A DNA stretch of 42,687 bases from CAJXMH01 sp040220135 (GTDB taxonomy: Bacteria; Bacteroidota; Bacteroidia; Flavobacteriales_E; Vicingaceae): positions 1 through 42,687 of the forward strand of contig JAVJTT010000005.1 of assembly GCA_040220135.1 (NCBI GenBank), written 5' to 3'. The first letter of the stretch is position 1. Every line of letters begins with the position of its first letter. The position numbers and the translations under genes were made by a program. The notes beneath the pieces are model-generated. The model made no database searches, was not told the DNA's origin, and worked only from the letters and a program-made list of their open reading frames with translations. Positions 32,709-41,070 of this stretch are shown piece after piece.

Positions 32709-33851
32709 CTATTCGTTTAAGATTGCTCTAGAGATCACAATTTTTTGAACCTCTGTAGTACCTTCGTATATCTGGGTAATCTTAGCATCTCGCATTAATC
32801 TTTCCACATGGTATTCTTTAACAAAACCATAACCGCCGTGAACCTGAACAGCTTCAACAGTAGTTTCCATAGCAACTCGCGAGGCAAAAACCTTTGCCAT
32901 AGCAGATTCTTTATCAAAATTTTTCCCTTGATCTTTCAAGCTAGCAGCTTTTAAACATAATAATCTGGCAGCCTCCACTTCAGTAGCCATATCAGCCAAT
33001 TTAAAAGCAATCGCTTGGTGTTTGTGTATTTCTTTACCAAATGCTTTTCTTTCTTTCGAATATGCAATTGATAGTTCCATAGCACCTGAAGCAATTCCTA
33101 GAGCTTGAGCAGCGATGCCAATTCTACCCCCAGACAAAACTTTCATGGCAAATTTAAATCCAAAGCCATCTTCACCGATTCTATTTTCTTTGGGCACTTT
33201 AACATCGGTAAACATCAAAGTATGCGTATCAGAACCTCTAATACCCAACTTATTTTCTTTCGCTCCAACCGTAAATCCATCCCATTCTTTGTCTACAATA
33301 AAGGCATTAATGCCTCGGTGACCTTTCTCAACATCGGTCTGGGCAATCACAATGTAATAAGAAGCCGAATTACCATTCGTAATCCAGTTTTTTGTTCCAT
33401 TCAAGAGGTAATGATCGCCTTTATCTATTGCGGTAGTTCTTTGCGAAGTTGCATCTGAACCAGCTTCAGGCTCAGATAAGCAAAAAGCACCTATTGCTTC
33501 ACCAGATGCTGCAGGCTTCAAATATTTTTCTTTCTGATCTTCAGAACCAAATTTTTCAATTCCCCAGCAATAAAGTGAATTATTGACAGACATTGCCACA
33601 GAGCAAGAAGCATCTACTTTTGAGATTTCTTCCATTGCTAAGACGTAGGAAACAGTGTCCATGCCGCCTCCACCATACTTAGGGTCAACCATCATACCCA
33701 TAAAACCCAACTCACCTAGTTGCTTGATTTCCTCTTTTGGAAAACGTTGCTCTTCGTCTCTTTCTATAACTCCGGGTTTGAGGACATTTTGGGCAAAATC
33801 TCTAGCAGCATCTCGCACTGCAATTTGCTCTTCTGTTAATTCTATATTCAT
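32709..33851 (-). CDS. Acyl-CoA dehydrogenase (380 aa)
   Basis: Short-chain-type acyl-CoA dehydrogenase. FAD-binding FCLSEPEAGSDATSQRT (about 126-142) and NWITNGNSASYYIVIAQT, the GGRIGIAAQALGIA stretch, ERKAFGKEIHKHQAIAFKLADMA, and the end QVHGGYGFVKEYHVERLMRDAKITQIYEGTTEVQ, where the Glu of YEGT is the catalytic base. It oxidises a short or branched acyl-CoA to the enoyl form, passing electrons to ETF. Chain-length preference cannot be read. A good minus-strand promoter (TTG, 20 nt, TATTTTTG) precedes it. No beta-oxidation partners are adjacent. Confidence 0.93.
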   Translation of the reverse strand: MNIELTEEQIAVRDAARDFAQNVLKPGVIERDEEQRFPKEEIKQLGELGFMGMMVDPKYGGGGMDTVSYVLAMEEISKVDASCSVAMSVNNSLYCWGIEKFGSEDQKEKYLKPAASGEAIGAFCLSEPEAGSDATSQRTTAIDKGDHYLLNGTKNWITNGNSASYYIVIAQTDVEKGHRGINAFIVDKEWDGFTVGAKENKLGIRGSDTHTLMFTDVKVPKENRIGEDGFGFKFAMKVLSGGRIGIAAQALGIASGAMELSIAYSKERKAFGKEIHKHQAIAFKLADMATEVEAARLLCLKAASLKDQGKNFDKESAMAKVFASRVAMETTVEAVQVHGGYGFVKEYHVERLMRDAKITQIYEGTTEVQKIVISRAILNE

Positions 33852-33881
33852 AGCTTAATTTTACAGTTGAAAAAACGTTGA

Positions 33882-33889
33882 CAAAAATA
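33882..33889 (-). promoter_or_regulatory. Promoter of the acyl-CoA dehydrogenase gene
   Basis: On the minus strand TATTTTTG matches TAnnTTTG, and a -33 TTG lies 20 nt upstream of it (about 33910-33912), within the start of the divergent anmK gene. Confidence 0.65.
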
Positions 33890-33903
33890 ACTTAATTAAT
33901 ACT

Positions 33904-34968
33904 TTGAACCAATTTAAAAAGCAATACAAAACACTTGGCATAATGTCAGGCACATCACTAGATGGACTAGATTTATGCTTGGTTCATTTTTATTTTGAAA
34001 ACAAACAGTGGCGATACAAAATTGTTGACGCAAACTGTCTTGAATACGCTCAAGAATGGAAAGAAAAATTGCTATTGGCAAATCAGCTTAAAGCCATTGA
34101 GCTAATTGAACTTGATCGGGCTTATGGCCAATTTTTGGGAAAATGTTGTTATCGCTTTTTAGGAAAACAAAAAGTTGACTTCATCGCTTCTCACGGCCAC
34201 ACTGTTTTCCACCAACCTCACAAAGGCTTAACGCTTCAAATTGGACATGGAGGTGAAATAGCTTCGCATAGCAAGCGGGTAGTGGTTTGCGACTTTCGCT
34301 CTCAAGACATTAGCTTAGGAGGCCAAGGAGCCCCCTTGGTTCCTTTCGGTGACCAAGAATTGTTCAAACAATATGATGCTTGCATAAACATAGGGGGCAT
34401 CAGCAACATATCATTTGACCAAGAAGGTAAAAGAATCGCCTTTGATGTAGCGCCATCCAACATGATCATCAATGAGCTTTGCCAGAAACACTTTAATTTA
34501 GATTTTGACAAAAACGGCGAAATTGCTAAAAAGGGAAAAATAGACCAGTGTCTTTACGAGCAACTAGAAAACATCGGCTATTACCAGAAAGAACCTCCTA
34601 AATCTTTAGGAAAAGAAGACATTGACCGAGATTTTATGCCCCTTTTTGAGGCAACGAACATTACAGTTGAAGACCAGCTTTTTACTTTTTATCAGCATTG
34701 GGCAAATCAAATAACAAAAACGCTATCCGAAAACCAGCTCTATGAAAACATATTAATCAGCGGTGGTGGGGCCAAAAACACATTCTTGATAAAAGGTCTT
34801 CTTGAAAAATTCAACATTAGTGTACCAGACGAAATGGTTTTGGAATACAAGGAGGCACTTATTTTTGCTTTCCTTGGCTTGTATAGACTTGAAGGCAAAA
34901 ACAATGTTTTATCAACTGTCACAGGAGCAAGTCGAAGCCATAGTGCTGGTGCTGTTTTTTTACCCTAA
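33904..34968 (+). CDS. anmK: Anhydro-N-acetylmuramic acid kinase (354 aa, TTG start)
   Basis: ATP-binding GIMSGTSLDGLDL (about 12-24), FIASHGHTVFHQP, LQIGHGGEIAS, VVCDFRSQDISLGGQGAPLVPFGD with the catalytic Asp region, INIGGISNIS and ISGGGAKN near the end. It phosphorylates and opens 1,6-anhydro-MurNAc during cell-wall recycling, cytosolic. The first usable codon is TTG 33904; the first ATG is inside the GIMSGTS motif. Divergent from the acyl-CoA dehydrogenase with a 52-nt gap, whose -33 element overlaps this coding start. No clear own -7 box. Length is normal. Confidence 0.9.
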   Translation: MNQFKKQYKTLGIMSGTSLDGLDLCLVHFYFENKQWRYKIVDANCLEYAQEWKEKLLLANQLKAIELIELDRAYGQFLGKCCYRFLGKQKVDFIASHGHTVFHQPHKGLTLQIGHGGEIASHSKRVVVCDFRSQDISLGGQGAPLVPFGDQELFKQYDACINIGGISNISFDQEGKRIAFDVAPSNMIINELCQKHFNLDFDKNGEIAKKGKIDQCLYEQLENIGYYQKEPPKSLGKEDIDRDFMPLFEATNITVEDQLFTFYQHWANQITKTLSENQLYENILISGGGAKNTFLIKGLLEKFNISVPDEMVLEYKEALIFAFLGLYRLEGKNNVLSTVTGASRSHSAGAVFLP

Positions 34969-35008
34969 TTTGGTGATGGCTAAATCAAAGTAAAAGGATT
35001 GTTTTTGA

Positions 35009-35016
35009 TACTTTTG
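35009..35016 (+). promoter_or_regulatory. -7 promoter box of the Glu/Leu/Phe/Val dehydrogenase gene
   Basis: TACTTTTG matches TAnnTTTG, 15 nt before the ATG at 35032, implying a leader of fewer than 10 nt. Confidence 0.5.
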
Positions 35017-35031
35017 AGGCAAATTTCCTAG

Positions 35032-36258
35032 ATGCAAGATTTACTAGAAAAATACGAGAATAAAGAACCGGAAATTGTTTTTGAATGGAAAGATTCAGAA
35101 ACAGAAGCAGAAGGTTGGGTAGTTATTAACTCCCTGAGAGGTGGTGCTGCCGGCGGAGGCACTAGAATGCGAAAAGGCCTTGATAAACATGAAGTAACAT
35201 CTTTGGCCAAAACCATGGAAATCAAGTTTACGGTTTCGGGTCCTCCCATAGGGGGAGCTAAATCAGGAATCAATTTTGATCCACAAGACCCTCGAAAGGA
35301 AGGGGTATTAAAAAGATGGTATCAAGCCGTTGCTCCTTTACTAAAGAACTACTACGGCACAGGAGGAGATTTAAATGTAGATGAAATCCACGAAGTAATT
35401 CCAATAACGGAAGAGTGTGGTGTTTGGCATCCGCAAGAAGGGGTTTTTAATGGGCACTTCAAGCCCACAGAAGCAGACAAAATAAAGCGGATTGGTCAAT
35501 TGCGATACGGGGTTTTGAAAGTAATTGAAGACCCCAATTTTTCGCCGAAAGTAGACCGAAAATTTGTGATAGCTGATATGATTACCGGCTATGGAGTTGC
35601 CGAATCAGTGAAGCATTTTTACAATATCTACGGAGGCGATTTACATGGAAAAAGAGTGATTGTTCAGGGTTGGGGAAATGTAGGCTCTGCAGCCGCTTTT
35701 TACTTGGCCCAAAGCGGAGCAAAAATTGTTGGCATTATTGACCGTGAAGGCGGTTTAATAAATGAAGATGGTTACTCCTTTGAAGAAATAAGACAACTTT
35801 TCCTAGCTAAAAAAGGCAACCAACTTCAAGCTGAAGGAGTGCTATCATTTGAAGAAGTGAATCAAAAAGTTTGGGACACTCCGGCCGAGGTTTTTATTCC
35901 TTGTGCAGCTTCAAGATTGATTACCAAGGAACAAGTTGACCGCATGTCGGTAAATGGATTAGAAGTAATTTCAGCCGGCGCTAATGTACCCTTCGCTGAT
36001 CCACAAATATTCTTCGGGCCAATAGCAGAATATACCGATTCAAAAATCTCTGTGATCCCAGATTTTATTTCAAACTGTGGCATGGCGAGAGTGTTTGCAT
36101 TTCTAATGTCAAACAACATTACCATGGATGACAAAAGCATCTTCCAAGACACATCAGAAACTATTAAAAAGGCAATTGAGGGTGTTCATGCACAATCAAA
36201 TAGTAAAGTAAACGTTGCAAAAACGGCCTTTACCTTAGCACTTAAAAAACTCATTTAG
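35032..36258 (+). CDS. Glu/Leu/Phe/Val dehydrogenase (408 aa)
   Basis: ELFV-dehydrogenase: NSLRGGAAGGGTRMRKG, TMEIKFTVSGPPIGGAKSGINFDP with the substrate-binding and catalytic lysines, YYGTGGDLNVDEIHEV with the catalytic Asp, and the Rossmann motif VIVQGWGNVGSAAAFYLAQSGAKIVGIID (about 207-235). It deaminates an amino acid oxidatively with NAD(P)+, or works in the reverse direction. The PIGGAKSG version differs from the YGGGKGG of classical glutamate dehydrogenases, so the exact substrate is uncertain. nhaD starts 12 nt downstream, so the two are probably co-transcribed. Confidence 0.88.
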   Translation: MQDLLEKYENKEPEIVFEWKDSETEAEGWVVINSLRGGAAGGGTRMRKGLDKHEVTSLAKTMEIKFTVSGPPIGGAKSGINFDPQDPRKEGVLKRWYQAVAPLLKNYYGTGGDLNVDEIHEVIPITEECGVWHPQEGVFNGHFKPTEADKIKRIGQLRYGVLKVIEDPNFSPKVDRKFVIADMITGYGVAESVKHFYNIYGGDLHGKRVIVQGWGNVGSAAAFYLAQSGAKIVGIIDREGGLINEDGYSFEEIRQLFLAKKGNQLQAEGVLSFEEVNQKVWDTPAEVFIPCAASRLITKEQVDRMSVNGLEVISAGANVPFADPQIFFGPIAEYTDSKISVIPDFISNCGMARVFAFLMSNNITMDDKSIFQDTSETIKKAIEGVHAQSNSKVNVAKTAFTLALKKLI

Positions 36259-36270
36259 AAAACCAAAGGC

Positions 36271-37683
36271 ATGTACACATTAATGGTAGTGATTTTTATT
36301 CTAGGCTATGTGATGATAGCCTTTGAACACCCATTGAGGATTGATAAAGCAGCCCCGGCTTTGCTTATTGCTGTTTTGGGATGGACGGCCTATGTAATTG
36401 GAATGGACGAGATCCTAGCTCAAAGTGGATCCTTTTTAAATTATGTTGATGAAACTTTTGGCTTAGCAAACGATTACGACATAAAGGCTGTTATCGCAGA
36501 GCATGGACATCATTTTATCGTGCATGAGCTTTCGCATCACCTTACCCATCATTCAGAAATTATTTTCTTTTTGATTGGCGCCATGACCATCGTAGAACTG
36601 ATTGATGCTCATGAAGGCTTTGCTGTAATCACTGATAGGATTAAGACCACCAATAAAGTGAAGCTTTTATGGATTATCTGTGTTTTAACTTTCTTTTTCT
36701 CAGCCGCCTTAGACAACCTCACTACATCGATTGTGATGATTTCGCTGCTCAGAAAACTGATTGCTGAGAAAAAAGACAGATGGTTCTTTGCTGGACTAGT
36801 CATTATTTCAGCCAATGCCGGAGGTGCTTGGTCTCCAATTGGCGATGTAACCACAACCATGCTTTGGATTGGCAAACAAATTTCAGCCGCTAACATTATC
36901 GTTGAACTCTTTGTGCCTAGCTTAATTTGTATGGTGGTTCCTTTACTGTACCTAACCTTTACCCAAAAAGGAGAAATTAAAAGACCGGCGCAAACCAAAG
37001 AGAGCGAGCATATGCGAAATAAAACAACGAGCTTCGAAAGAAACCTAATATTCTTTTTAGGAGTTGCTTTGTTGTTGTTTGTACCCGTTTTTAAAACCTT
37101 AACCCATCTTCCTCCCTATATGGGAATGATGTTTGGCCTAGGCGTTTTGTGGGTTGTAACAGAAATTATACACCGATCTAAAAACCACGAAATCAAGTCT
37201 GAACTTTCCGTCATCGGTGTGCTCCGAAAAATTGACATTGTTAGTGTTCTATTTTTCTTAGGTATTCTAATTGCCATTTCTAGTCTTCAATCAGCCGGTC
37301 ACTTAACCACTATGGCCAAAATTCTTGATGAGAGTATTGGAAACATATACCTAGTAAACATCGTAATTGGTTTGCTTTCTGCAATCGTTGACAATGTGCC
37401 TTTAGTAGCCGCTTCAATGGGAATGTATCCCATCGTATCCCCTGAGCTTTTATCGACCTTTAGCCCTGAAAATGCAGACTATTACCAACACTTTGTGCAA
37501 GATGGAAACTTCTGGGAATTTTTGGCTTATTGCGCCGGAACTGGCGGAAGTGCTCTCATTATTGGCTCTGCTGCAGGGGTTGCAGTAATGGGTATGGAAA
37601 GAATCGACTTTATCTGGTACTTGAAAAAAATGAGCCTACTCGCTGTTTTGGGCTCGTATGTTTGGGTTAAGCATCTAAATTAA
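36271..37683 (+). CDS. nhaD: Na+/H+ antiporter NhaD (470 aa)
   Basis: Inner-membrane antiporter with about 12 helices. NhaD signatures: HHSEIIFFLIGAMTIVELIDAHEGF, FFFSAALDNLTTSIVMISLL, ANAGGAWSPIGDVTTTMLW, and in the second half FLGILIAISSLQSAG, AIVDNVPLVAASMGMY, CAGTGGSALIIGSAAG; the Asp residues in the two inverted halves (LDNLT, VDNVP) are ion-site candidates. Exports Na+ in exchange for protons, consistent with a marine or halotolerant host. The C-terminus ends abruptly (GSYVWVKHLN) and the stop lies in or next to the left part of the IS110 element, so the tail may have been altered by insertion. Confidence 0.92.
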   Translation: MYTLMVVIFILGYVMIAFEHPLRIDKAAPALLIAVLGWTAYVIGMDEILAQSGSFLNYVDETFGLANDYDIKAVIAEHGHHFIVHELSHHLTHHSEIIFFLIGAMTIVELIDAHEGFAVITDRIKTTNKVKLLWIICVLTFFFSAALDNLTTSIVMISLLRKLIAEKKDRWFFAGLVIISANAGGAWSPIGDVTTTMLWIGKQISAANIIVELFVPSLICMVVPLLYLTFTQKGEIKRPAQTKESEHMRNKTTSFERNLIFFLGVALLLFVPVFKTLTHLPPYMGMMFGLGVLWVVTEIIHRSKNHEIKSELSVIGVLRKIDIVSVLFFLGILIAISSLQSAGHLTTMAKILDESIGNIYLVNIVIGLLSAIVDNVPLVAASMGMYPIVSPELLSTFSPENADYYQHFVQDGNFWEFLAYCAGTGGSALIIGSAAGVAVMGMERIDFIWYLKKMSLLAVLGSYVWVKHLN

Positions 37684-37719
37684 GTGAAAGAATTAGATTA
37701 GCAGAATAAACCATCAATC

Positions 37720-37860
37720 AAGGAAGGAGGGATAAGGAGTTTTGGCTAGATACATTATTTAGAATGATATCGCTGCATAGGAAAGCTACCCTCTTTTCAA
37801 CTTTCTTAGAACTTGAACAGTACCTAGGTCCGATAAAAGAGACCGTATTAAAAGCGAGCA
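37720..37860 (+). ncRNA. Candidate bridge RNA of the IS110 element
   Basis: Two adjacent stem-loops lie upstream of the transposase. Loop 1: stem TGGCT/AGCTA (37743-37747 with 37784-37788), 36-nt loop. Loop 2: stem CTCTTTT/AAAAGAG (37791-37797 with 37835-37841), 37-nt loop. Loop 1 contains GCTGCATAGG (37772-37781), complementary at 9 of 10 positions to the right junction at 39012-39021. Loop 2 contains ACAGTACCTA (37817-37826), identical to the right element end. Bridge RNAs of IS110 elements carry a target-binding loop followed by a donor-binding loop, in this order. The left-target and left-element guides could not be matched. Confidence 0.45.
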
Positions 37861-37899
37861 AAGGTGAAGAAGAGAGTTAGATTGAAAAAAAAGAAACAT

Positions 37900-38976
37900 A
37901 TGGAACCTTATATTTTAAAGCAAAGTGTTGGCATAGACGTGTCCAAGGATAGTTTATCGATTTGTTTATGCACCTTGCTGAGTGATTTATCAAGATCTTA
38001 TGATTACTTAGAAGACCAGCCTAACAATATCAACGGTTTTAAACGCATCTGTAGTTGGCTTAATAAGCATCAAGGTGAAGGAGTTCATCTAGTAGTTTTA
38101 CTAGAAGCAACGGGAGTTTATCATGAACGCTTAGCGGAATATTTGTATGCTTCCTGTGTATCAGTAAGCATTATGCAATCAGGTCGAGTAAAGCGTTATG
38201 CACAAAGTTTAGATCAGCGTTCAAAGACAGATTTGTTAGATAGCAAAATGTTGGCTATGCTAGCTATAGAGCGCCCATTAAAGGAGTGGAGCCCCCCAAG
38301 TGATACGTTAAGAAAGTTGAAAGGCTTGAGTCGAGAACGATCTGTTTTAATTACCGAGCGAGGAATGTTGCGAAATAGGCGACATGCGATAGAAGAAGGA
38401 AGTTATGTGAATAAGCAAAGCATGAGACGGTATGCCAAGCGACAAAAGATGCTTAATACTCAGATTAAAGAGATAGAAGCAGAAATGCAGACCTTGGTTG
38501 CAGGAGACAAAGAGCTAAGTAGTAAAATTGCTTATTTACAAAGTATACCTGGGATTTCGTTTATTGCCTCGGCAACAGTAGTGGGGGAGACCTTAGGCTT
38601 TTCAAATATCACCAATGCCAAACAGTTGACAAGCTATGTTGGCTATGATGTTGTGCAGAGAGAGTCAGGGAATTACAAGGGTAAAACAAAGATCAGTAAA
38701 AAAGGGAACAAGCAGATAAGAGCGATATTGCACATGCCTTCAATGGCAGCAATACGAGTAAATCCAACTTTAAAACCCTTTTATCAACGCTTAAAGTCAA
38801 GCAAAGTAAAGCCAATCATAGGTTTAGTAGCAACGCAACGAAAGCTATTGTTATTGATGTATACCTTATGGAAAAAGGAAGAAAATTATGACCCTGAAAT
38901 AGCACAAAAAAAAGCGACAAGCCTAAAAGAGCTTGCCGCGCAGGATAGTCAATTAAAACATCAATTGACTTCCTAA
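37900..38976 (+). CDS. IS110-family transposase (bridge recombinase, 358 aa)
   Basis: The ATG at 37900 starts MEPYILKQSVGIDVSKDSLS; a GTG at 37864 would only add a Lys/Arg-rich leader. The RuvC-like DEDD set is complete: D13 (GIDVSKD), E69 (LLEATGVYHE), D111 and D114 (SKTDLLDSKM). A coiled-coil segment follows (about 160-205), then the Tnp domain with SIPGISFIASATVVGE and the catalytic Ser256 in RESGNYKG, then ISKKGNKQIRA. Intact and full length, so possibly active. It recombines DNA as an RNA-guided serine-type recombinase using a bridge RNA. Upstream non-coding DNA fits the IS110 rather than the IS1111 arrangement. Confidence 0.95.
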   Translation: MEPYILKQSVGIDVSKDSLSICLCTLLSDLSRSYDYLEDQPNNINGFKRICSWLNKHQGEGVHLVVLLEATGVYHERLAEYLYASCVSVSIMQSGRVKRYAQSLDQRSKTDLLDSKMLAMLAIERPLKEWSPPSDTLRKLKGLSRERSVLITERGMLRNRRHAIEEGSYVNKQSMRRYAKRQKMLNTQIKEIEAEMQTLVAGDKELSSKIAYLQSIPGISFIASATVVGETLGFSNITNAKQLTSYVGYDVVQRESGNYKGKTKISKKGNKQIRAILHMPSMAAIRVNPTLKPFYQRLKSSKVKPIIGLVATQRKLLLLMYTLWKKEENYDPEIAQKKATSLKELAAQDSQLKHQLTS

Positions 38977-39163
38977 AATTTTTACAAAAATATTTGCTTT
39001 TTCACACAGTACCTATGCTGCCGGAGCCACTTTCTACGTATTTGTTATCGCTTAGGCTTCTTTTACTCAACTAACATAATAGTGTTTACAAATTAGCGTT
39101 TAACTAGCTATCAAAGCTCTGCCAAGGTTCTAATTTAGTAGAATTAACGCCCAAACAGCAAAA

Positions 39164-39886
39164 ATGATAGCAAGTATAATCAACCAGATCAATTTAACGG
39201 ACAGCGCAGCCGTAGATACAATGGCAAGCGGTGAAGTCGAAAGAACAGAGGAAACACTTTCGATTTTAGAGCTTATTACCTCCGGGGGAATCGGCGGAAT
39301 CATTGTAATGATAAGCCTCTTTATTCTTTCGGTAATTGCGGTGTACATTTTTATTGAACGCTACTTAACCATCAAGAAAGCAGCGCAAGAAGATCAAAAC
39401 TTTATGAATGAAATCAAAGACTTTATTCATGATGGCAAATTAGAAGCCGCTCGCTCACTTTGTAAAAGTACCCCTACCCCTATTTCAAGAATGATTGAGA
39501 AAGGGGTGAATCGAATAGGCAAACCACTAAGCGATATTGCGGCGGCTATTGAGAATACAGGAAAGCTGGAGCTTTTTAAATTAGAAAAGAACTTGGCTAC
39601 ATTGGCAACTATTTCGGGAGCAGCACCTATGATTGGATTCTTAGGAACCGTAATCGGAATGATCTTAGCCTTCCACCAAATGGCTTCTGCCGGAGGGAAC
39701 ATCGATGTTGAAATGCTTTCGGAAGGAATTTACACCGCGATGGTTACCACGGTAGCAGGATTAATCGTAGGAATTATTGCCTTTATTGGTTACAACCTTT
39801 TAGTGGCCAAAGTAGAAAAAGTAGTGTTTAAAATGGAAGCCAGAACAACTGAATTCTTAGACATCTTAAACGAACCGGCAAAATAA
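39164..39886 (+). CDS. exbB: MotA/TolQ/ExbB proton channel family protein (240 aa)
   Basis: Three membrane helices (about 42-66, 139-160, 183-206) in the ExbB/TolQ order: FILSVIAVYIFIERYLTIKKA, a cytoplasmic domain, then LATLATISGAAPMIGFLGTVIGMI and the last helix TAMVTTVAGLIVGIIAFIGYN, with the conserved Thr/Gly pore-lining positions. It forms the inner-membrane proton channel with ExbD and energises a TonB-type protein encoded two genes downstream. The stop shares bases with the exbD ATG (TAATG). The IS110 element lies directly upstream, so the native promoter region may be disturbed. Confidence 0.92.
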   Translation: MIASIINQINLTDSAAVDTMASGEVERTEETLSILELITSGGIGGIIVMISLFILSVIAVYIFIERYLTIKKAAQEDQNFMNEIKDFIHDGKLEAARSLCKSTPTPISRMIEKGVNRIGKPLSDIAAAIENTGKLELFKLEKNLATLATISGAAPMIGFLGTVIGMILAFHQMASAGGNIDVEMLSEGIYTAMVTTVAGLIVGIIAFIGYNLLVAKVEKVVFKMEARTTEFLDILNEPAK

Positions 39887-40278
39887 TGGCGATTAGATCA
39901 AGAAATAAAGTCAGCCCTAATTTCAACATGTCTTCCATGACGGACATCGTCTTCTTACTGCTGATCTTTTTTATGTTAACCTCAACCTTAGTGAGTCCCA
40001 ATGCATTAAAGTTGCTACTACCGAGTAGTTCAAGTAAAACTTTGGCGCCACAAACGGTTTCAGTTTCTGTTACCAAAGAACTTAACTATTATGTAAATGA
40101 GCAGCAAGTTGAATTTGAATTTTTAGAACCCATCTTAGTTGAGAAAATGGGAAATAATCCTGAAAATTCGATCATTCTGCATGTTGACAAACAAATTCCT
40201 GTAGAAGAAGCCGTAAAGGTGATGGATATTGCCAGCCGGAATAAATTTAGAATGGTGCTAGCAACCAAACCCAAATAA
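39886..40278 (+). CDS. exbD: ExbD/TolR biopolymer transport protein (130 aa)
   Basis: One N-terminal membrane helix (about 15-36) with the functional Asp in SMTDIVFLLLIFFMLTS, the proton-binding residue of ExbD/TolR. The periplasmic part has ELNYYVNEQQVEFEFLEPILVEKM and IILHVDKQIPVEEAVKVMDIA, the usual TolR-like fold. Usual length. Overlaps exbB by 3 nt and is followed immediately by the TTG start of tonB (TAATTG), so the three genes are translationally coupled. Confidence 0.93.
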   Translation: MAIRSRNKVSPNFNMSSMTDIVFLLLIFFMLTSTLVSPNALKLLLPSSSSKTLAPQTVSVSVTKELNYYVNEQQVEFEFLEPILVEKMGNNPENSIILHVDKQIPVEEAVKVMDIASRNKFRMVLATKPK

Positions 40279-41070
40279 TTGGAGAAAGAAGAAAAAAATA
40301 AACGGACTGGCTTAATTGCCAGCATTGGCATTCACTTAGCTCTATTGCTTGTTTTTGCCTTTTTTGGCATGAGCTATATGGTACCGCCTCCTGAAGAAGA
40401 AGGGATTACCATAAACTTCGGAAACACAGATCAAGGCAGAATGGACCCTACTCCCGTAGAAACCAACACCCAAACAGAAGAAATTATTTCAGAGACTCCA
40501 ACTGAAGAACCCACTCCCGAACAACCAATTGAAGAAGACATTTTAACTCAAACAACTGAAGAAGCGCCTTCCTTAGATAAGAAAAAAGAAGAAAAAAAAG
40601 AGGTTAAAAAAGAAGAAGAAGAGAAAAAGAAGGAAGAACCTAAACCAGATAAAAACCTGAGTTCGGCTATAGACAAGTGGAAAAAGAATAAGAACAATAA
40701 TAGCGGAGGTGATGGCACAACCGATCAGAGCGGTGACCAAGGCAAATCTGATGGAGACCCAAATAGTAAGAACTATTTAGGCGGTGGCAGCGGAAATGGA
40801 GTTTCTTACAACCTTTCGGGCAGAAACATGATAGGCAGCCCAAAGATTGAAGATGATTCTCAAGAAGAAGGAACTGTAGTGGTTGAAATAATTGTAGACC
40901 GCTATGGCAAAGTAGTGCGCGCTGAACCCGGCGCCCGTGGCTCCACCACAACAGATCCTACCTTGTATAAAAAAGCAAAGGAAGCTGCCCTTAAAACTCG
41001 CTTTAACGCTAAGCCTGATGCAGCAGAGTCTCAGAAAGGTACCATGACTTTTATCTTCATTTTGAACTGA
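40279..41070 (+). CDS. TonB/TolA-like energy transducer (263 aa, TTG start)
   Basis: A single membrane helix (about 11-32, LIASIGIHLALLLVFAFFGM) preceded by Lys/Glu residues. A long acidic, Pro/Glu/Lys-rich periplasmic spanner (35-130) and an Asn/Gly/Ser-rich flexible stretch (135-175) follow, then a TonB-type C-terminal domain (EEGTVVVEIIVDRYGKVVRAEPGARG, KEAALKTRFNAKP, TMTFIFIL). It transmits energy from ExbBD to outer-membrane transporters or takes a TolA-like envelope role. The start is TTG 40279, directly after the exbD stop; later ATGs would remove the anchor. The TGA shares its last base with the folC ATG. Confidence 0.85.
   Translation: MEKEEKNKRTGLIASIGIHLALLLVFAFFGMSYMVPPPEEEGITINFGNTDQGRMDPTPVETNTQTEEIISETPTEEPTPEQPIEEDILTQTTEEAPSLDKKKEEKKEVKKEEEEKKKEEPKPDKNLSSAIDKWKKNKNNNSGGDGTTDQSGDQGKSDGDPNSKNYLGGGSGNGVSYNLSGRNMIGSPKIEDDSQEEGTVVVEIIVDRYGKVVRAEPGARGSTTTDPTLYKKAKEAALKTRFNAKPDAAESQKGTMTFIFILN

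Larger units (their letters stand above)
37684..39014 (+). mobile_element. IS110-family insertion sequence (ends approximate)
   Basis: Contains an intact DEDD transposase gene with non-coding DNA upstream. The right end is placed at CCT 39012-39014, because ACAGTACCTA (39006-39015) repeats at 37817-37826 and CCTATGC (39012-39018) is complementary to 37775-37781. The left end is uncertain; one candidate core CT lies at 37675-37676. No terminal inverted repeats and no clear target duplication are seen, as is normal for IS110. It separates nhaD from exbB. Confidence 0.6.

Noticed and set aside
37817..39015. Reading ACAGTACCTA as a target-site duplication marking both IS ends
   Set aside because: IS110 elements normally make no such duplication, and this would leave only about 75 nt before the transposase and no room for a bridge RNA. 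Kept as an alternative of low weight.
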